DNA of 64,000 bases, from contig MU839842.1 of NCBI GenBank assembly GCA_030411725.1, positions 124,001 to 188,000 on the forward strand, read 5' to 3'. Of the stretch, positions 1 through 10,798 are shown one piece after another; within the stretch, counting starts at the first letter, position 1, and the number at the start of each line of letters is the position of its first letter. The notes beneath the pieces are model-generated. The model ran no database searches. It was not told where the DNA came from and saw only the letters and a list, made by a program, of their open reading frames with translations. The DNA comes from Echria macrotheca (taxonomy: Eukaryota > Ascomycota > Sordariomycetes > Sordariales > Schizotheciaceae). The position numbers were made by a program, and so were the translations under genes.

Positions 1-741
1 CGTACCAGCGAGACGGTGCTCAATGTGTATAGATCCACAGGGGCCGCCCAGCCCGCCTTTCCAGCTACCAGCGCTGTGACAAATGCCTTGGCGCCGTGGT
101 AGAGCGAGATATGGTTGGGATGCTGAGAAACTCCGCCAGCATCGAAGGTGATGATGACGTCGATCGAGGCCATGGGCTTTGAGCCGGCGTCCCTCGATGC
201 GGCGAGGTGCGGGGCGAAGGCCTTGCAAAGAAGTGTCGATATTTTTGCGGCATCCCATTTCGTAGTCATGCTATCGGGGAAATCGGGATCCTCAACGACA
301 AACACATCGTCCTCCTTGCGTAGACCAAGTGTCAGACCAGACTTGGCCAACTCTCGCTTTCGCGTCTCGCCGAGACCGTCAGCATCACCTAAGGACGTCA
401 GCCAGAACGCAAATAGCAGGACAGTGTTGGCACCTACCACTGCTGAGGCAAAGAATCTTGACGTGGTTCCCTGTCTCGGGCCGGGTCAAGGCCAGCACCG
501 TTGGCGCAAAGAACATGGCCTCATCGTCGGGGTGGGCTATCAACAGGCAGATGCGCTTGTTGTAAAGCATCGGGAACCTTGTCGACACCACCCCTACAGT
601 GTAGAGGTAGAGCGAGGGGATCACAAGCACCGCCACGCCGACCAACCATATCCAATCCATCGCGCGACCAACCAGTCCTTTGTCAACGGCGCGAGCAGCA
701 GCTCTTCCCCGCTTCCAGTGTTCCCCTGCGCGATTCTGCAA
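1..741 (-). CDS. gpi12: N-acetylglucosaminyl-phosphatidylinositol de-N-acetylase (PIG-L/GPI12), 3' end outside window
   Basis: Second step of GPI-anchor synthesis at the ER: removes the acetyl group from GlcNAc-PI. The protein has an N-terminal membrane helix (MDWIWLVGVAVLVIPSLYLY) followed by the family's metal-binding signature AHPDDEAMFF and the LSSGDADGLGETRKREL stretch typical of LmbE/PIG-L enzymes; later residues include ITFDAGGVSQHPNH, the second metal/catalytic motif. Two exons are visible: 741-438 (ATG at 741; a second ATG at 660 begins directly at the membrane helix and is a good alternative) and 388-1. The 49-nt intron (437-389, GTAGGT...TTAG, CTGAC branch) restores the frame exactly across LSSG/DADG. 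The gene runs off the left edge, so roughly the last third is missing. It is divergent from the gene at 1639. Family assignment is secure; the exact start is not. Confidence 0.9.
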
Positions 742-1638
742 GCCGATGCCGATAGCACCCCGTCGGCTGCGCGGCCACTACCGCCGGCTGGGCCGCGCCG
801 CTCTTGGGTGGGAGGAGGAACGCAGGGCGCAGGTGGCGGAGCGCAATTCGAGACTGGTTCGCGGGACCTGGAGTCGCAAGATGCGCCGGCGACACTTAAA
901 AAAGAACGGGAGCGGCGTCTTTAAGCTTATCGCGCCAAGCGGGAGGATCGCCGTCGTCAGCCTGCAATGCAGTCAATGGCACTTGGGTCGATGTCGAGGT
1001 CTGGAGAGCTGTCGCGGAGTGTGTCAAATCAAGAAATCTGTCCCGCCGAGGGGTTTGGCAGCTGTGAATGGTCGCAAAAATAAGTCGCCACGGATGACGA
1101 CCAAATCGCCCGCAGCCCGTCTGGCGCGCTTTTTCTGCCGGCTTTCACTATGTGGACGCGTCTGGTAGTCAACAATGCGTTTGTGCATCAAGAGAGAGCT
1201 GCTGAATTGGAGATGACCTGGGTTACGATAATGCCACCTTTGCGATTAGAGCTTCCAAAGACCGCTGCCCATCCTGGTCAGGCCCAGGTGGGCCGTTTTC
1301 AATTCAATCACGGCCAGATTCATCTCGATTCCGGGGAAATAACACAATTTTTATGCGGTCACAACGTCCAATTGAGTGCAACCATATGCCGAATGACCAC
1401 ACCACTAGCCACAATTTCCTGGTTCTGGATACGTCAATTGCGTTTCTCTGCCATTTTCGAGGCGGCACACGCTGGGTTACCGGGTTCGCTGGCTCGCCGG
1501 GAATACCCTGACAGGTGCTCGGCTCTTGGCTCGTGCGCCAGTTGTCAACAGCTCCATTTCGAAAAGTTCGCTCTCTTCAATCAATCCTCCGCATTCACGC
1601 CAGTACTGTCCTCCGCCTCCCTCGAGTTTGCGCACACC
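742..1638. other. intergenic, divergent promoter region
   Basis: About 0.9 kb between the divergent GPI12 and DUF7719-like genes. Open frames on the plus strand here (for example up to 924 and 680-1168) are Arg/Ser/Pro-rich and match no family I know. It probably holds both promoters and 5' leaders; no specific site can be named. Confidence 0.5.
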
Positions 1639-2377
1639 ATGGCGAGAAAACGCAAGGAATCGCCGTCCCGGCTGAAGCTCAAGCAGCCCAATCGATCCGG
1701 CCCGAGCGAGGAGACGCTGATCGAATTGGCCGAGAAGCGCGGCTTGTTTGCGCAGGCAAAGCAAAAGGAGGATGCAAATAAGAAGGCGTCCCCCGCAGCG
1801 AAACGAGTTGTAGAAGATCCAGAGGATGAAGAGATGGGATTGTCGCCCACGGCAGAGAGGATTCTCGAGACGATCCTGTGGACTGTGAGCCTGGCGATGC
1901 TCCACTTCACCTTGGATGTCCTGGTCCAGAACCAATATGCGATGGACAGAGTCCAATGGCCCAAGGTCACCGCTCGAGCTTTCCAGGCGCTCATGGGTGA
2001 GTCTCCTGGCGGAACTGCGCATCCAAAGGCGTGATCCACTTCTGACTGTTTACTGACGTTGCCACTTATCGGTAGTCTTCGGTTTGCTCTTCTACGTCTT
2101 ACATCCACATGCATCGAACCCAACCATCTTACCTGGTTTGCCCCTGCGCTTCCAGTCGGGACTCCGAAAAGCGATATTTTTTGCGACCAGCGTCGGCGCA
2201 GGCTGTTATCTGGTACATGTAACCAACTCATTCGGGTACTTGGCGGTCATGAAGCAGGCGCCTCCTCTTGGCTGTCTGTGGGTTTGGTCGGTGATCGAGC
2301 TGGACCTTATCTGGGCTATCGCCAGCCTCGCAGGCACGGGCATGTTCACCTGGTGGGGAGGCTACTCCCTCAAATAA
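1639..2377 (+). CDS. small multi-pass membrane protein (DUF7719-like), conserved fungal hypothetical
   Basis: Predicted 219-aa protein from two exons, 1639-1996 and 2076-2377; the 79-nt intron (GTGAGT...GGTAG) joins ATG-G to TC-TTC without breaking the frame. The N-terminus (about residues 1-75) is charged and lysine/glutamate rich, then come about four hydrophobic segments: ETILWTVSLAMLHFTLDVLV, GLLFYVLHP, AIFFATSVGAGCYLVHV and the C-terminal LDLIWAIASLAGTGMFTWWG. The start ATG lies in a good context (caccATGg) and upstream in-frame sequence looks non-coding. The layout (charged cytosolic head, tryptophan-containing last helix, short GYSLK tail) fits the fungal family I know as DUF7719; that name is from memory and the function is unknown. 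No enzyme motif is visible. Confidence 0.75.
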
Positions 2378-3036
2378 GACATGGCAGTAGCTGCCGGGCA
2401 ACCGCGCGAGTTGCATATTTGGGCGCCGGCCGGAGATTCCTGCACTCGCTCCTCAGTCCGCCGTTTTCGTCCCGGAAGCCGCATCCCAAGGGCTGCTCAA
2501 AATTGCGGTCTCACCATGGGTGCATTGGCATGCGCCCCTCCCGCCAAGCCGGTCAGCCATCGGGACGCCATGGCGAAGCGGCAGCTACCCCGGACCGGAC
2601 CCAGTCACAGCCGCCGTGGCAACGCACTGCAAGCGCAGCCGCCTGGCTGGGATCGTTCCAAACCCGCCCGCTGATTGGTGCTTTCCTCACAGAACCTATT
2701 GCTTCTGCTCGGTCAGTGGCATGCGGCTTGATGTTTCCGTGAGGATGGCTGCAAGGAAGGCGTGGATGGCACTATTTACAACGGCTGACAAGCGGAGGAG
2801 CTGCGCATCACCATCATCCCCGCTCAGTTGCGCCTGTCGTCCGATGTGTGCCTCGACGTAGCTGCCAGGCATGCAGCTGCTTCCGGCCTCCCGGATTTCC
2901 ATTTAACTAGCTCCCGACGCCGTTCTGATCTGCAACAACCTGTCATCACAAAGACATCTCGCACTACCACCGAGCCGCCTGGTTAAGCTTATTATTTTCC
3001 TCCTCCCTCGAAGCCGCATATATATATCATTACACC
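2378..3036. other. intergenic region upstream of chitin deacetylase
   Basis: About 660 bp with no supportable gene. It holds the 3' end of the membrane-protein gene and the promoter of the deacetylase, ending in a pyrimidine-rich stretch and a TATATATAT run at about 3019-3027. Confidence 0.5.
3017..3030 (+). promoter_or_regulatory. TATA-like run just before the chitin deacetylase ATG
   Basis: A (TA)n run ends only about 10 bases before the ATG at 3037. That is too close to act as a TATA box for an mRNA that includes this ATG, unless the leader is almost absent. It may be a leader feature, or a hint that the real translation start differs from the one chosen. Confidence 0.3.
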
Positions 3037-3816
3037 ATGCGGCTAGGTCCCGTCCTCCCCTTTGGCGCGCTACTCGCCGTCGAACGCAATGCTCCGCTAG
3101 ATGCCGCTAACGCACCGGGCCTCGTTCCACGGGCTAGCTCGGTGCCCTTCGGCTCCATAATCACACACTGCACGGTACCCGGCAAGGTGGCGTTGACTTT
3201 TGATGACGGACCCTACTGGCACACACCTCATATTCTGGATCTCCTCGACCAGAACGGCGCCAAAGCAACATTCTTCATCAACGGCGACAACTGGATTACG
3301 GGCATCGATGACCCGTCACAACCATGGCCTGAAATTCTCCGCAGGATTGTCGACTCGGGGCACCAACTCGGATCACACACCTGGGCACATAGGGACATGT
3401 CTGCCGCCGACAGCACCACCAGATCGAGTCAGATGCAACAGCTAGACCACGCAATAGCCAATGTGGTTGGCAAGACACCGACTTACTTCCGCCCTCCATA
3501 TGGCTCCTGCAATGCAGCCTGTCTCGCCGACATGGCCAGCATGGGTTACCATGTCATAAACTTCGACTTGGATACCAAGGACTACGAAAACAGGACCCCC
3601 GACTTGATTGGCAATTCGATGAGCCTGTTCGCCGACGCAATCGGCGCTGGCGGTCCGTCAGACTCGTTCCTCGTACTCGCCCACGACGTGCACGAGCAAA
3701 CGGCTGTATCACTGGTTCCCTATATGCTGGACAAGATCAAGCAAAAGGGGTATCAGGCTGTGACGGTGGGGGAGTGTCTCGGTGATGCGCCAGCGAACTG
3801 GTACAGGTCTGGATAG
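3037..3816 (+). CDS. secreted polysaccharide (chitin) deacetylase, CE4/NodB family
   Basis: Single-exon 259-aa CE4 esterase that removes N-acetyl groups from chitin or chitin oligomers at the cell surface. All catalytic motifs are visible: TFDDGPY (about 54-60, catalytic base Asp and metal Asp), HTWAHRDM (114-121, the two metal histidines), RPPYG (152-156), DLDTKDY (177-183) and LAHDVHEQT (214-222, catalytic His). Cysteines at 45, 158, 162 and 247 fit a secreted, disulfide-bonded fold. The N-terminus is hydrophobic (MRLGPVLPFGALLAV) but only a weak signal peptide. The ORF stops with TAG soon after the domain, as in a CE4 protein without a binding module; however the same frame stays open for 64 more codons (see 3817-4011). 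Natural substrate cannot be told from sequence. Confidence 0.88.
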   Translation: MRLGPVLPFGALLAVERNAPLDAANAPGLVPRASSVPFGSIITHCTVPGKVALTFDDGPYWHTPHILDLLDQNGAKATFFINGDNWITGIDDPSQPWPEILRRIVDSGHQLGSHTWAHRDMSAADSTTRSSQMQQLDHAIANVVGKTPTYFRPPYGSCNAACLADMASMGYHVINFDLDTKDYENRTPDLIGNSMSLFADAIGAGGPSDSFLVLAHDVHEQTAVSLVPYMLDKIKQKGYQAVTVGECLGDAPANWYRSG

Positions 3817-4011
3817 GATGCCAATAGGCCTGGATGGGTTTCATGGGACGAGGCGGACGAGGCGGACGAGTCGTACGACTCTGGGTACAATTCGGACGAA
3901 GAATCTGGCTGGGAAGAATTTGGCTGGGAAGAATCTGGCTGGGAATTGGAAACCGAGGAGTCGATGTGGTGGTGGGTTTGTCCGCTGCTACAACCATGGC
4001 GGTGTACATAG
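3817..4011 (+). other. in-frame acidic/Trp-rich extension behind the deacetylase TAG stop
   Basis: Directly after the TAG at 3814-3816 the same frame is open for 64 codons to a TAG at 4009-4011. It encodes an acidic stretch (DEADEADESYDSGYNSDEE) and a tandem repeat of the type ESGWEEFGWEESGWE, made by three copies of a 15-bp unit gaagaat(c/t)tggctgg, then MWWWVCPLLQPWRC. It could be a relic of a C-terminal tail cut off by a nonsense mutation, a stop-readthrough extension, or chance. Neighbouring frames are also open here, so chance is a real possibility. Confidence 0.3.
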
Positions 4012-4334
4012 CGGATGGCGGGGGTCGTCGACATCACCTCGCACACCATACCCCTAGACCCTAAACCGTAGTGTTGTTCGATAATACCTAATTGCATGTA
4101 TATACAACAGTTCTCGAAGATGGTTGCTTCCAGGGTAGCCAGTTTAGGTTTCCCGTCCTTGGCTGTGACCGGTGCGCGCTCAGATTGGGTCGTTCTGCAT
4201 GATCCGTCGCCAAATATCACAACTAGCCAAGTGGCCGTTCAATTCCAAGCAAACAACCGACATCAGATTCAGCACTAGTCCAGTAAACATCGACACCAGA
4301 TCACGCAACGGTTCATCCCAAAATTGAAGCAACA
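4012..4334. other. intergenic, convergent 3' ends
   Basis: About 320 bp between the deacetylase (plus) and the hydrolase (minus). Nothing specific is recognised; it should contain both 3' UTRs and polyadenylation sites. Confidence 0.5.
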
Positions 4335-5507
4335 CTATGCGTCAATGGCTTCCAAAACACGAACAATCTCGTCCGCCACAAAGACCGGGTCGTCCTTCTG
4401 GATGAAATGTCCACAGCCCCGCGCAATCTTGAGCTCGCCGCTGCTATCGCCGACGAGACGAGCCAGCCCCTCGTTGTACGCATGCCACGCCGGGTTGACG
4501 TAGGCGTTGGTTACGGCCTTGGGGAGGGATAGTATGCCCTATTGGCAGGTGTTAGTCTGACGAAGACAGACTGACTGTCCCCTTTCTTGTCTAACCGGGG
4601 GGGAGGGGGCGCGATGGATAATTTTCGGTGGGGGGAGGAAGGGGGCGGAAAAGGGGGAGCAACTGGGGGAAAGGGGGTTGGAACGGGAGACATCCCACCA
4701 TACACCACACAAACACGCAAAAACAAATATGAGATGAACGGTACCTACCTTCTCACTCTGCTCGGCAAACGTCTCGGGATCATGACCAACAACAACCAAC
4801 CTCGGCACCTTCCCGTCCGGTCCCGCGGGGAGTACAGGCCCATCAGCAAGCGGCAACAACTCTGCCAGATTCCGGCGATCAAACCGCTCCGGGTTGCCAA
4901 CACTCGGGTGGAACACGGCGGCGATCCGCTGTCGCGCGCCGCGGAGGTCGTCGGTCGACACGTTCCCCGGAAGGTTTGTCTCGTCAAAGGACGGGGCGTC
5001 CGGATCGGGGATGAGGGAGACAAAGTCCGAGTTGGCCATCATGGCGTCTAGGAATATGTATCCCGCTACTTGTCCCGGGTGGGACGCGGCGTAGAGACGG
5101 GCGAGGGCGCAGCCTATGCTGTTTGCTACTATTACTAGGCGGATTTTGTCGAGGGGGAGGGAGAGTTTGGTCGTGGATATCTGGGTGAGGAGGGCGTGGA
5201 GGTCGGTGGTGATGGTGCTGGCGTCGTGGCCGTAGGGGGTGTTTGGGGGGTCGGACGGGTCTGGCGGGGAGTCGCCTTGGCCGTAGCGGTCGTATTGGAG
5301 GGTTGCTGGGTGGGGGATGGCCCGGGAGAGGAGGTTGTCGAGGACGGCGGACCAGGGGGCGCGGGGGAGGGTGAGGCCGTTGAGGAAGAGGAGGAGGGTT
5401 GTGGTGTGCTTGCCTGGAGGGGGGGAGGGGGGTGTGTAGGTTATGGCGAGGGAGGCGGTGGGTTTGTGGGGGAGGGTTATGGACTCGGTTATGGGTGTGA
5501 CGGACAT
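4335..5507 (-). CDS. alpha/beta hydrolase superfamily protein
   Basis: Predicted 320-aa hydrolase from two exons, 5507-4749 and 4538-4335, split by a 210-nt G-rich intron (4748-4539, GTAGGT...AATAG). The N-terminal half has the fold's early strands (TTTLLLFLNGLTL, oxyanion region) and YDRYGQGDSPP; the nucleophile elbow is VIVANSIGCALARLY (Ser within A-N-S-I-G, a slightly degenerate GxSxG). The acid is probably in VVVGHDPE, and exon 2 supplies the late catalytic histidine in ARGCGHFIQKDDP. Joining the exons places this His in the correct final position, which supports the intron although it is longer than its neighbours. No signal peptide, so probably cytosolic. Substrate unknown. GC-rich antisense frames overlap it and are ignored. 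Confidence 0.85.
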
Positions 5508-6487
5508 TGTGGGTTTAGATGTGTTCTCTCTGTTTACTTGGTGTTTTGTATGGATCAGAATATGCCAAGGCTGGGGTTTAGGGGGGTTTTTGTGTTGTTG
5601 AGTTTAGAAGCTGACTGACGTTCAGCACATGATGTGAGGGGGGTGGGGATTACGCATCGCGATGTTCATTGGGCGATGAATTATCGGCTGCTTGTTCCAT
5701 TCACAACTACCCAACATACATGCGGTTGGTATGTGTGTCTGCGGCGTCGGTATCAACGGGCCGTCAGTGGGAAATATTTTATTCGCCCTGTGGGTTTAGA
5801 CTTCTGACCGTGTAACACATGCCCTCGTTTATGTCACTTATTATATTTATATTTGGAGCCTGTATTCGCAGAAGCTCTGTTGGAAGTGAGCATGGATACT
5901 GCTGAGGCGGCATCACACGCTGAGTGAGGATACAGGGAGGGTGAGATTGGTAAAGGTGCACTGAACAACATCGTCCATCGGAGCTTGGTGTGATTACAAA
6001 TACACCCCATCACGGACTTAAGTCGTCCCTTTGCTTCGTGGTGCCTATTGTTGTTGGTTGTAGTCGCGCAGCTACCGCATGGGGACCTCGAAAATACGGT
6101 TGGCATCTTGCAGACCGACATCCGCGGCAGCTGGTGTATCGAGTGGTGCTCTAAGGTTCCGAGACACCGTGTCTTCGCGGAGATAAGAACTAACCTACTC
6201 CGGTGGCCGAAGATATTTAGTCACTACTCAGGCTCAGCGACTTGTTTTGGTAAAGAACAGTTGCTGTTGCTAGCCGGAGACTGAGAGAAAAGAAGTCGAT
6301 ACAGCATGTCTCGACCGCCAGAAGCGCCATACCACCACCCTTGCTTAGCCACCCCATGCTAGAAACCAGACAGCTAGCACAAATATGCGTCAAGAGACAC
6401 CACATCTACATGTCCCCAGTATACACCCCAACCCCCCTTCCCCCGTCCCCATCCGACCAACCCTCCTTCTCCATACATAAACAATAC
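5508..6487. other. intergenic, AT-richer
   Basis: About 980 bp between two minus-strand genes. It contains the hydrolase promoter and the MOSC 3' UTR. A T-rich, lower-GC stretch runs from about 5770 to 6050. No conserved frame was recognised. Confidence 0.5.
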
Positions 6488-7609
6488 CTACAAAGGCCAA
6501 TCCCAAACACTCCTCTCCCTATTCCTCCTCACAACCCGAACCTCATCCCCCACCTCAACCATTACATCACCCTCCCCCTTCCCAGGGAAAGCATACCGCC
6601 CAAAAATAGGCGACCACTTCGTCCCCGTATCCACCCTCCGATCGCCCATCAACTTCTTCAGCACACTCCCCAGCTCCCCATCCGCCTGCCTCCCCTTCTC
6701 ATAGTCCACATTCAGGCTCGTGCACCGCCCACAATTCCCGGTGAGTACCAACGTATGTTCCTCCCCGGCCCCCGAAACAACCGCCAGCTCGGCCCAGAAA
6801 TCCTCTGCCCAGGGTGCCTCGCCTTCACCGTCGACGACGAGGTTAGGCCGGAACTTGTACATATCCATCGGTTGGTCCTTGGGTAAACGCGCCGAGACAT
6901 CACGCAGCGAAGATTCCGATGTCACCAGGAGGGGTGCCACGTCGGTGAACGTGAGCCACGGCTGCTGCGGTGATGGCTCCGTGGAGGACGACGAGGGGAG
7001 GTACGACGTAAGAGACGAAATCCAGCTTTTATTCTGCACCGCCGCCGCCGCGGGCTGGGCGGCGGTGGTATCCTTGGGCAGCATCGACGTGCCGAGGATG
7101 GGGCGCTTCCCGTCGCCTATGTACAGCAGCGTCACGGCGAAGCCAAAGTGGGAAGTGAACCATGCGTCGTAGGCGTCGCCCATGCGGTAGGCTGCGGCAC
7201 CACTGCCGTGGAGGTCCATCTCGACTTTTTCTAGCACGGAATGACCCGGCTCGAGAGGGACGAGCAGGGGGTTTTCATCGTGGGCACCACCGTGTGGCTC
7301 CGCGTCCGGCGGCGGGTGATATCGAACGGCGATGGTCGGCCCCGAGGGATGGTCCGCGATGATCTGCTGCTCGAAGAGGGCGCACTGCGGGTACGACGAG
7401 AGCTGCATCTTCTTGAGCTGACCCGACGGCGGTTTTATCTCGAAGAGCATGAAGCGCCGGTCGTGCTTGATGCCCTGGGGCGTGATGGTGGCTTCCTTGA
7501 GCTCAATGCCCCGCAGGGCCTTGATGGGGTAGACGTAGAGCTGTGATCTCACTCGTTAGTACCACTCTGAGTTTAATACCATGGAGTTACTTACAGTCGT
7601 AATTTTCAT
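6488..7609 (-). CDS. MOSC-domain protein (MOSC N-terminal barrel + MOSC; mARC-like)
   Basis: Predicted 355-aa protein related to molybdenum-cofactor-binding sulfurase-C/mARC proteins. The N-terminal beta-barrel domain starts with LYVYPIKALRGIEL and contains HDRRFMLFE; the MOSC domain contains KFRPNLVVDGE (about 235-245) and the cysteine motif GNCGRCTSLNVDYEKG (Cys about 275 and 278), the place where the Moco-binding cysteine sits in the family. The long ORF lacks a good N-terminus; a 15-nt first exon (7609-7595, M-K-I-T-T) plus a 54-nt intron (7594-7541, GTAAGT, perfect TACTAAC branch, CAG) joins in frame to CTC-TAC-GTC and gives the family-typical MKITTLYVYPIKALR. A Ser/Ala-rich insert lies at about 165-195. 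Reduction of N-hydroxylated compounds is known for mARC; for this protein it is inference. Confidence 0.87.
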
Positions 7610-8469
7610 GTTCAGGAGTTGTTGGGTGGGAAAGACTGTTCCTGGTGGTTGTGAAGAGAAGTGACAGAGACAGAGTTGATGAAGAGAGGGGGTTGTGAGA
7701 TAAAGCTCCTATTTAGCCAGGACTCTGATTGGCCGACAACCCGCTCCTGCAGGTAAGGATTGTCTCGCAGAGAGCTTGCCTCGAAACGTCCAGGATGGTA
7801 ATGCTGTGATTCGATGCTGCATACATCTCGTCTCGGCTGACTTGAAGGCAGAACCACAGGCTGAGACACACTTGTAAGCCGGGGTTGACTCAACCGTCAA
7901 GAGAAGCCCGCATGGGTGCCTTACCATGCACTGAACATCCCGCAGAAATGTTCGACTTTCAGTTACTAGATAACGAGTATATCGACGCATTCTTATCAAA
8001 CAATACCGTAATGCCCCTGGCTACGTAAAGCTTTGATTTCGAGAAGAGAAGGCTAAAGTGGATGTGGGAAGGTAGATCACCGCTTCTTGCACCATTCTGC
8101 ATCCTGATGATGAAACAACTCTGTTTCTTGGGGAAGTCTATTCACAAGATTAGGTTCTATTATGATGGGTACAGGATGCGTATCTAGAAAAGGCCTTGGA
8201 GAAATGGAGATCTAATTGATATGTATCATGATACCACCGGGACTCCATGTTCCTGACTTTGGTTGAGACAAGATCGCAATATGCATCAGAACCTGAATTA
8301 TGTCATGACACCTCTCTTACAGTGACAAACAACGCAGTTTGAAAAGGCACACTCAGCCCATGCCGATGTTGCATATATGGTCTCGGTGGAGATTCCGCCG
8401 AATTCCTCTCAGGTCACCGTTAATCGCCCAAGCCGGGACTGGCCAATGTGTTTGAATTCGAGCCCCATA
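7610..8469. other. intergenic, left part of the gene desert
   Basis: Upstream region of the MOSC gene passing into a lower-GC stretch. No coding frame with recognisable protein character; open frames are short and cysteine/serine-rich noise. Confidence 0.5.
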
Positions 8470-8861
8470 TAGGGGTGCACAACCCTTTTGCTACGGGTGC
8501 ATCCCCTCGCAATGGCGTTTTACGCATCTGCCCTCTAATCTACTGTTTCTATTTTTCATAAAAGCTGAATATATACTTTTCATAGGCCTATCTACTATAT
8601 GTAAAGGGTTTTACACTTATCAAAGTGGAGGTACAAGGTAAGTTTAACGCGTTTGCTAGAACCCTGGGCGCGCCCTAGGTAAAGACCTAGCAGATATCAT
8701 TTTTGGTAAAGAAAAGGTCAGAAAACCGTGGAATAGATTAAAAGCAGCTTGTCAAGGGCCTACTTATCGCTGCTGGTGTGCTATAATGTTTTTGTTCGAA
8801 ATCTCCTTGGATTCTATCATATAGAGGGATGCGTACGGATGAAAAGGGGGGTGCACCCCTA
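8470..8861. mobile_element. MITE-like element with about 35-bp terminal inverted repeats and TA flanks
   Basis: The left end (8472 on) reads TAGGGGTGCACAACCCTTTT and the right end, reverse-complemented from 8859, reads TAGGGGTGCACCCCCCTTTT: 18 of 20 bases agree including the flanking TA. The similarity continues inward (left ACGGGTGCATCCCC at about 8494, right complement CGTACGCATCCC), giving inverted repeats of roughly 35 bp. TA on both sides fits a Tc1/mariner-pogo style target duplication. The interior is AT-rich, has a perfect GGGCGCGCCC palindrome near 8666 and a CTAGGTAAAGACCTAG hairpin, and has no transposase. A non-autonomous element is the simplest reading. Confidence 0.6.
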
Positions 8862-10798
8862 TCAGATGCCCCCATATACTCCATTTGAAGGAAGCCATTC
8901 CCTAACTCACCTGACTTCCAGTTATAAAGTCAGGACTTGACCGTGGAATACAGTAGTAAATAGTCGGTAATCAATGGGGCAGCTCGGTGGGCGTGAGCAA
9001 CGAGAATCAACAAGTTCGAGATCTTCACACTAACAAAGCAAGGGGAGAAAATGTGTTGCTTCCTGTACTCAGTAGCAGTGGGCCCCTCTAACATGTGCCC
9101 AAGACGGAGATATTCATCAAGACTCGGCTGTGAATTTACTACGGCCCTGGTGCCCCCGGTGGTCTAGTCTATACAAGCTGCAGCTTTTATACGACTTGGT
9201 TCATCATGAAACATGGCACAACCAACTTCGCTCAATTATCATCAGGTACTGTACCTTCATGATATAACAATCCCTATCGTGGCTTGCATGCCCCTTATCA
9301 TTAATCGTGGTGCAATAAATGTCAATGGCAGCACATGGATAGGGGTAAGACTCTCGACCGGCACGGTGGAATCTCGGATACGGGCATATACGGACCCTAC
9401 CTGGCAAATCCGGCCTTGGCTCGGCGGACGCAAACGTCGCAACTGAGTACCGGCAAGTGAGAATCTCACCATAAGCCGCTTATCCGTTGCTCAAAACACT
9501 GATTCGTTAGCGTTGGCTGCCCGTGGATGCCTGGTGTGGGAGGAGAGGATGGCCAGGAAAGCCACGAGGCATGACAGCTCCGGATTGGATCACGGTCAGC
9601 AGTCGCCACACGAACCCACAGGTGTATATGGCCATATATTGTCCATGACAGGTACAAGGCCGAGCTTGGAAATCCAGGGGCGGTGTGCTCGGCGAGTGCC
9701 TGGCAAAACGGGCATTGCCACCGCTGGCGCCTGCGAGCAGCACGGGACGTCATGGTGACAAGGGTCGCTCGGTGCGGCAATGGACGGGAGTGAAGACTCG
9801 GGGACGTATCCGGATGAGGGAATTTGGCGGTGGGCAGCAGGGCGCCTGCAAAGAAAGATTCTGCCATTAGCGCGCCTTTAGTGTGTTGGAACGGTGGAAA
9901 CCGAGAGCGCAGCTTGACGTTAAGCCCGAAGGTAGCGTGTGCGTGAGCTTCGCTTCCCCTTCGCTTTTAGTTCGCCAACCAATCATGGCAGCAGTTGTTG
10001 ACGTGTGGGCTTGCGAACTTTGCCTTGCAGCGCCCGGCGCGTGGCGTGTCACCTGCTGCATCAGTGCATCCTGCATCTTTGGATCCTGGATGTCGGTGGT
10101 CTTCGCCCACACTTTCGCCGCCGATCGTCGTCCGGACGCAAGGATGATGGAATGCGTCGAAGAAACGAAGAAAATTCTTTCCGTTCTGTCCACGCGCCCA
10201 GCACAGTGTCACCTTCACGGCCAATTGCTGTACCCGGGACTCCATCGGGCCAATGTAATCCGCCTCGGGCCATCTTTCTCGCTCTGTGCTGCTCCGGAGA
10301 GAAGCCTTCACTGCCTCCATAGGCACCCCCGTTTGGCCGGCCGGATGTCTGCGGGTACCCGCTCCGGCTCCGGCAGCGGCGAGTATCTCCTCCGGCATCG
10401 TCCTCGCTAGCAGCCCCGGGGTGGGGGACACGCGGGTAAATGATAACCCAACATGTTTCACAGGGGGGCTCTGCGGACGACGTTCCAACCGGTTGGCCTG
10501 GGTGGAAATGAGACGGGCGTGACCCAAATACACTACCGTGGATTTTCCCCTTTCCAGTCGATAATGCAGCCGGTGTGGGTGGCCAAGTCTTCGCTGCACG
10601 TCCAGCATCCGCAATGGGCTCCTTCGCTCCCACTGACTCTGCTAGTGACGACTGACATCGGTGGTGTCGCTCTTCAAATCCCCGTCACTTCGTCGGACGA
10701 TTAGCGCAGCCTGTAACCCGGTCCAATCGGCTCCGGTAGTCTCTGCTGATGCTTGCATCTCTGTTTAGGAAGAATTGCTCCTGTGGTTCGGCTGCGAG

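Noticed and set aside
148..1168. Long plus-strand frames (148-924, 680-1168)
   Set aside because: They overlap the PIG-L exons in antisense or the promoter and are Arg/Ser/Pro-rich without motif.
9967..10633. Two overlapping minus-strand frames of 215 and 190 codons
   Set aside because: They overlap in different frames with no motif; neither shows intron signals or protein-like composition.
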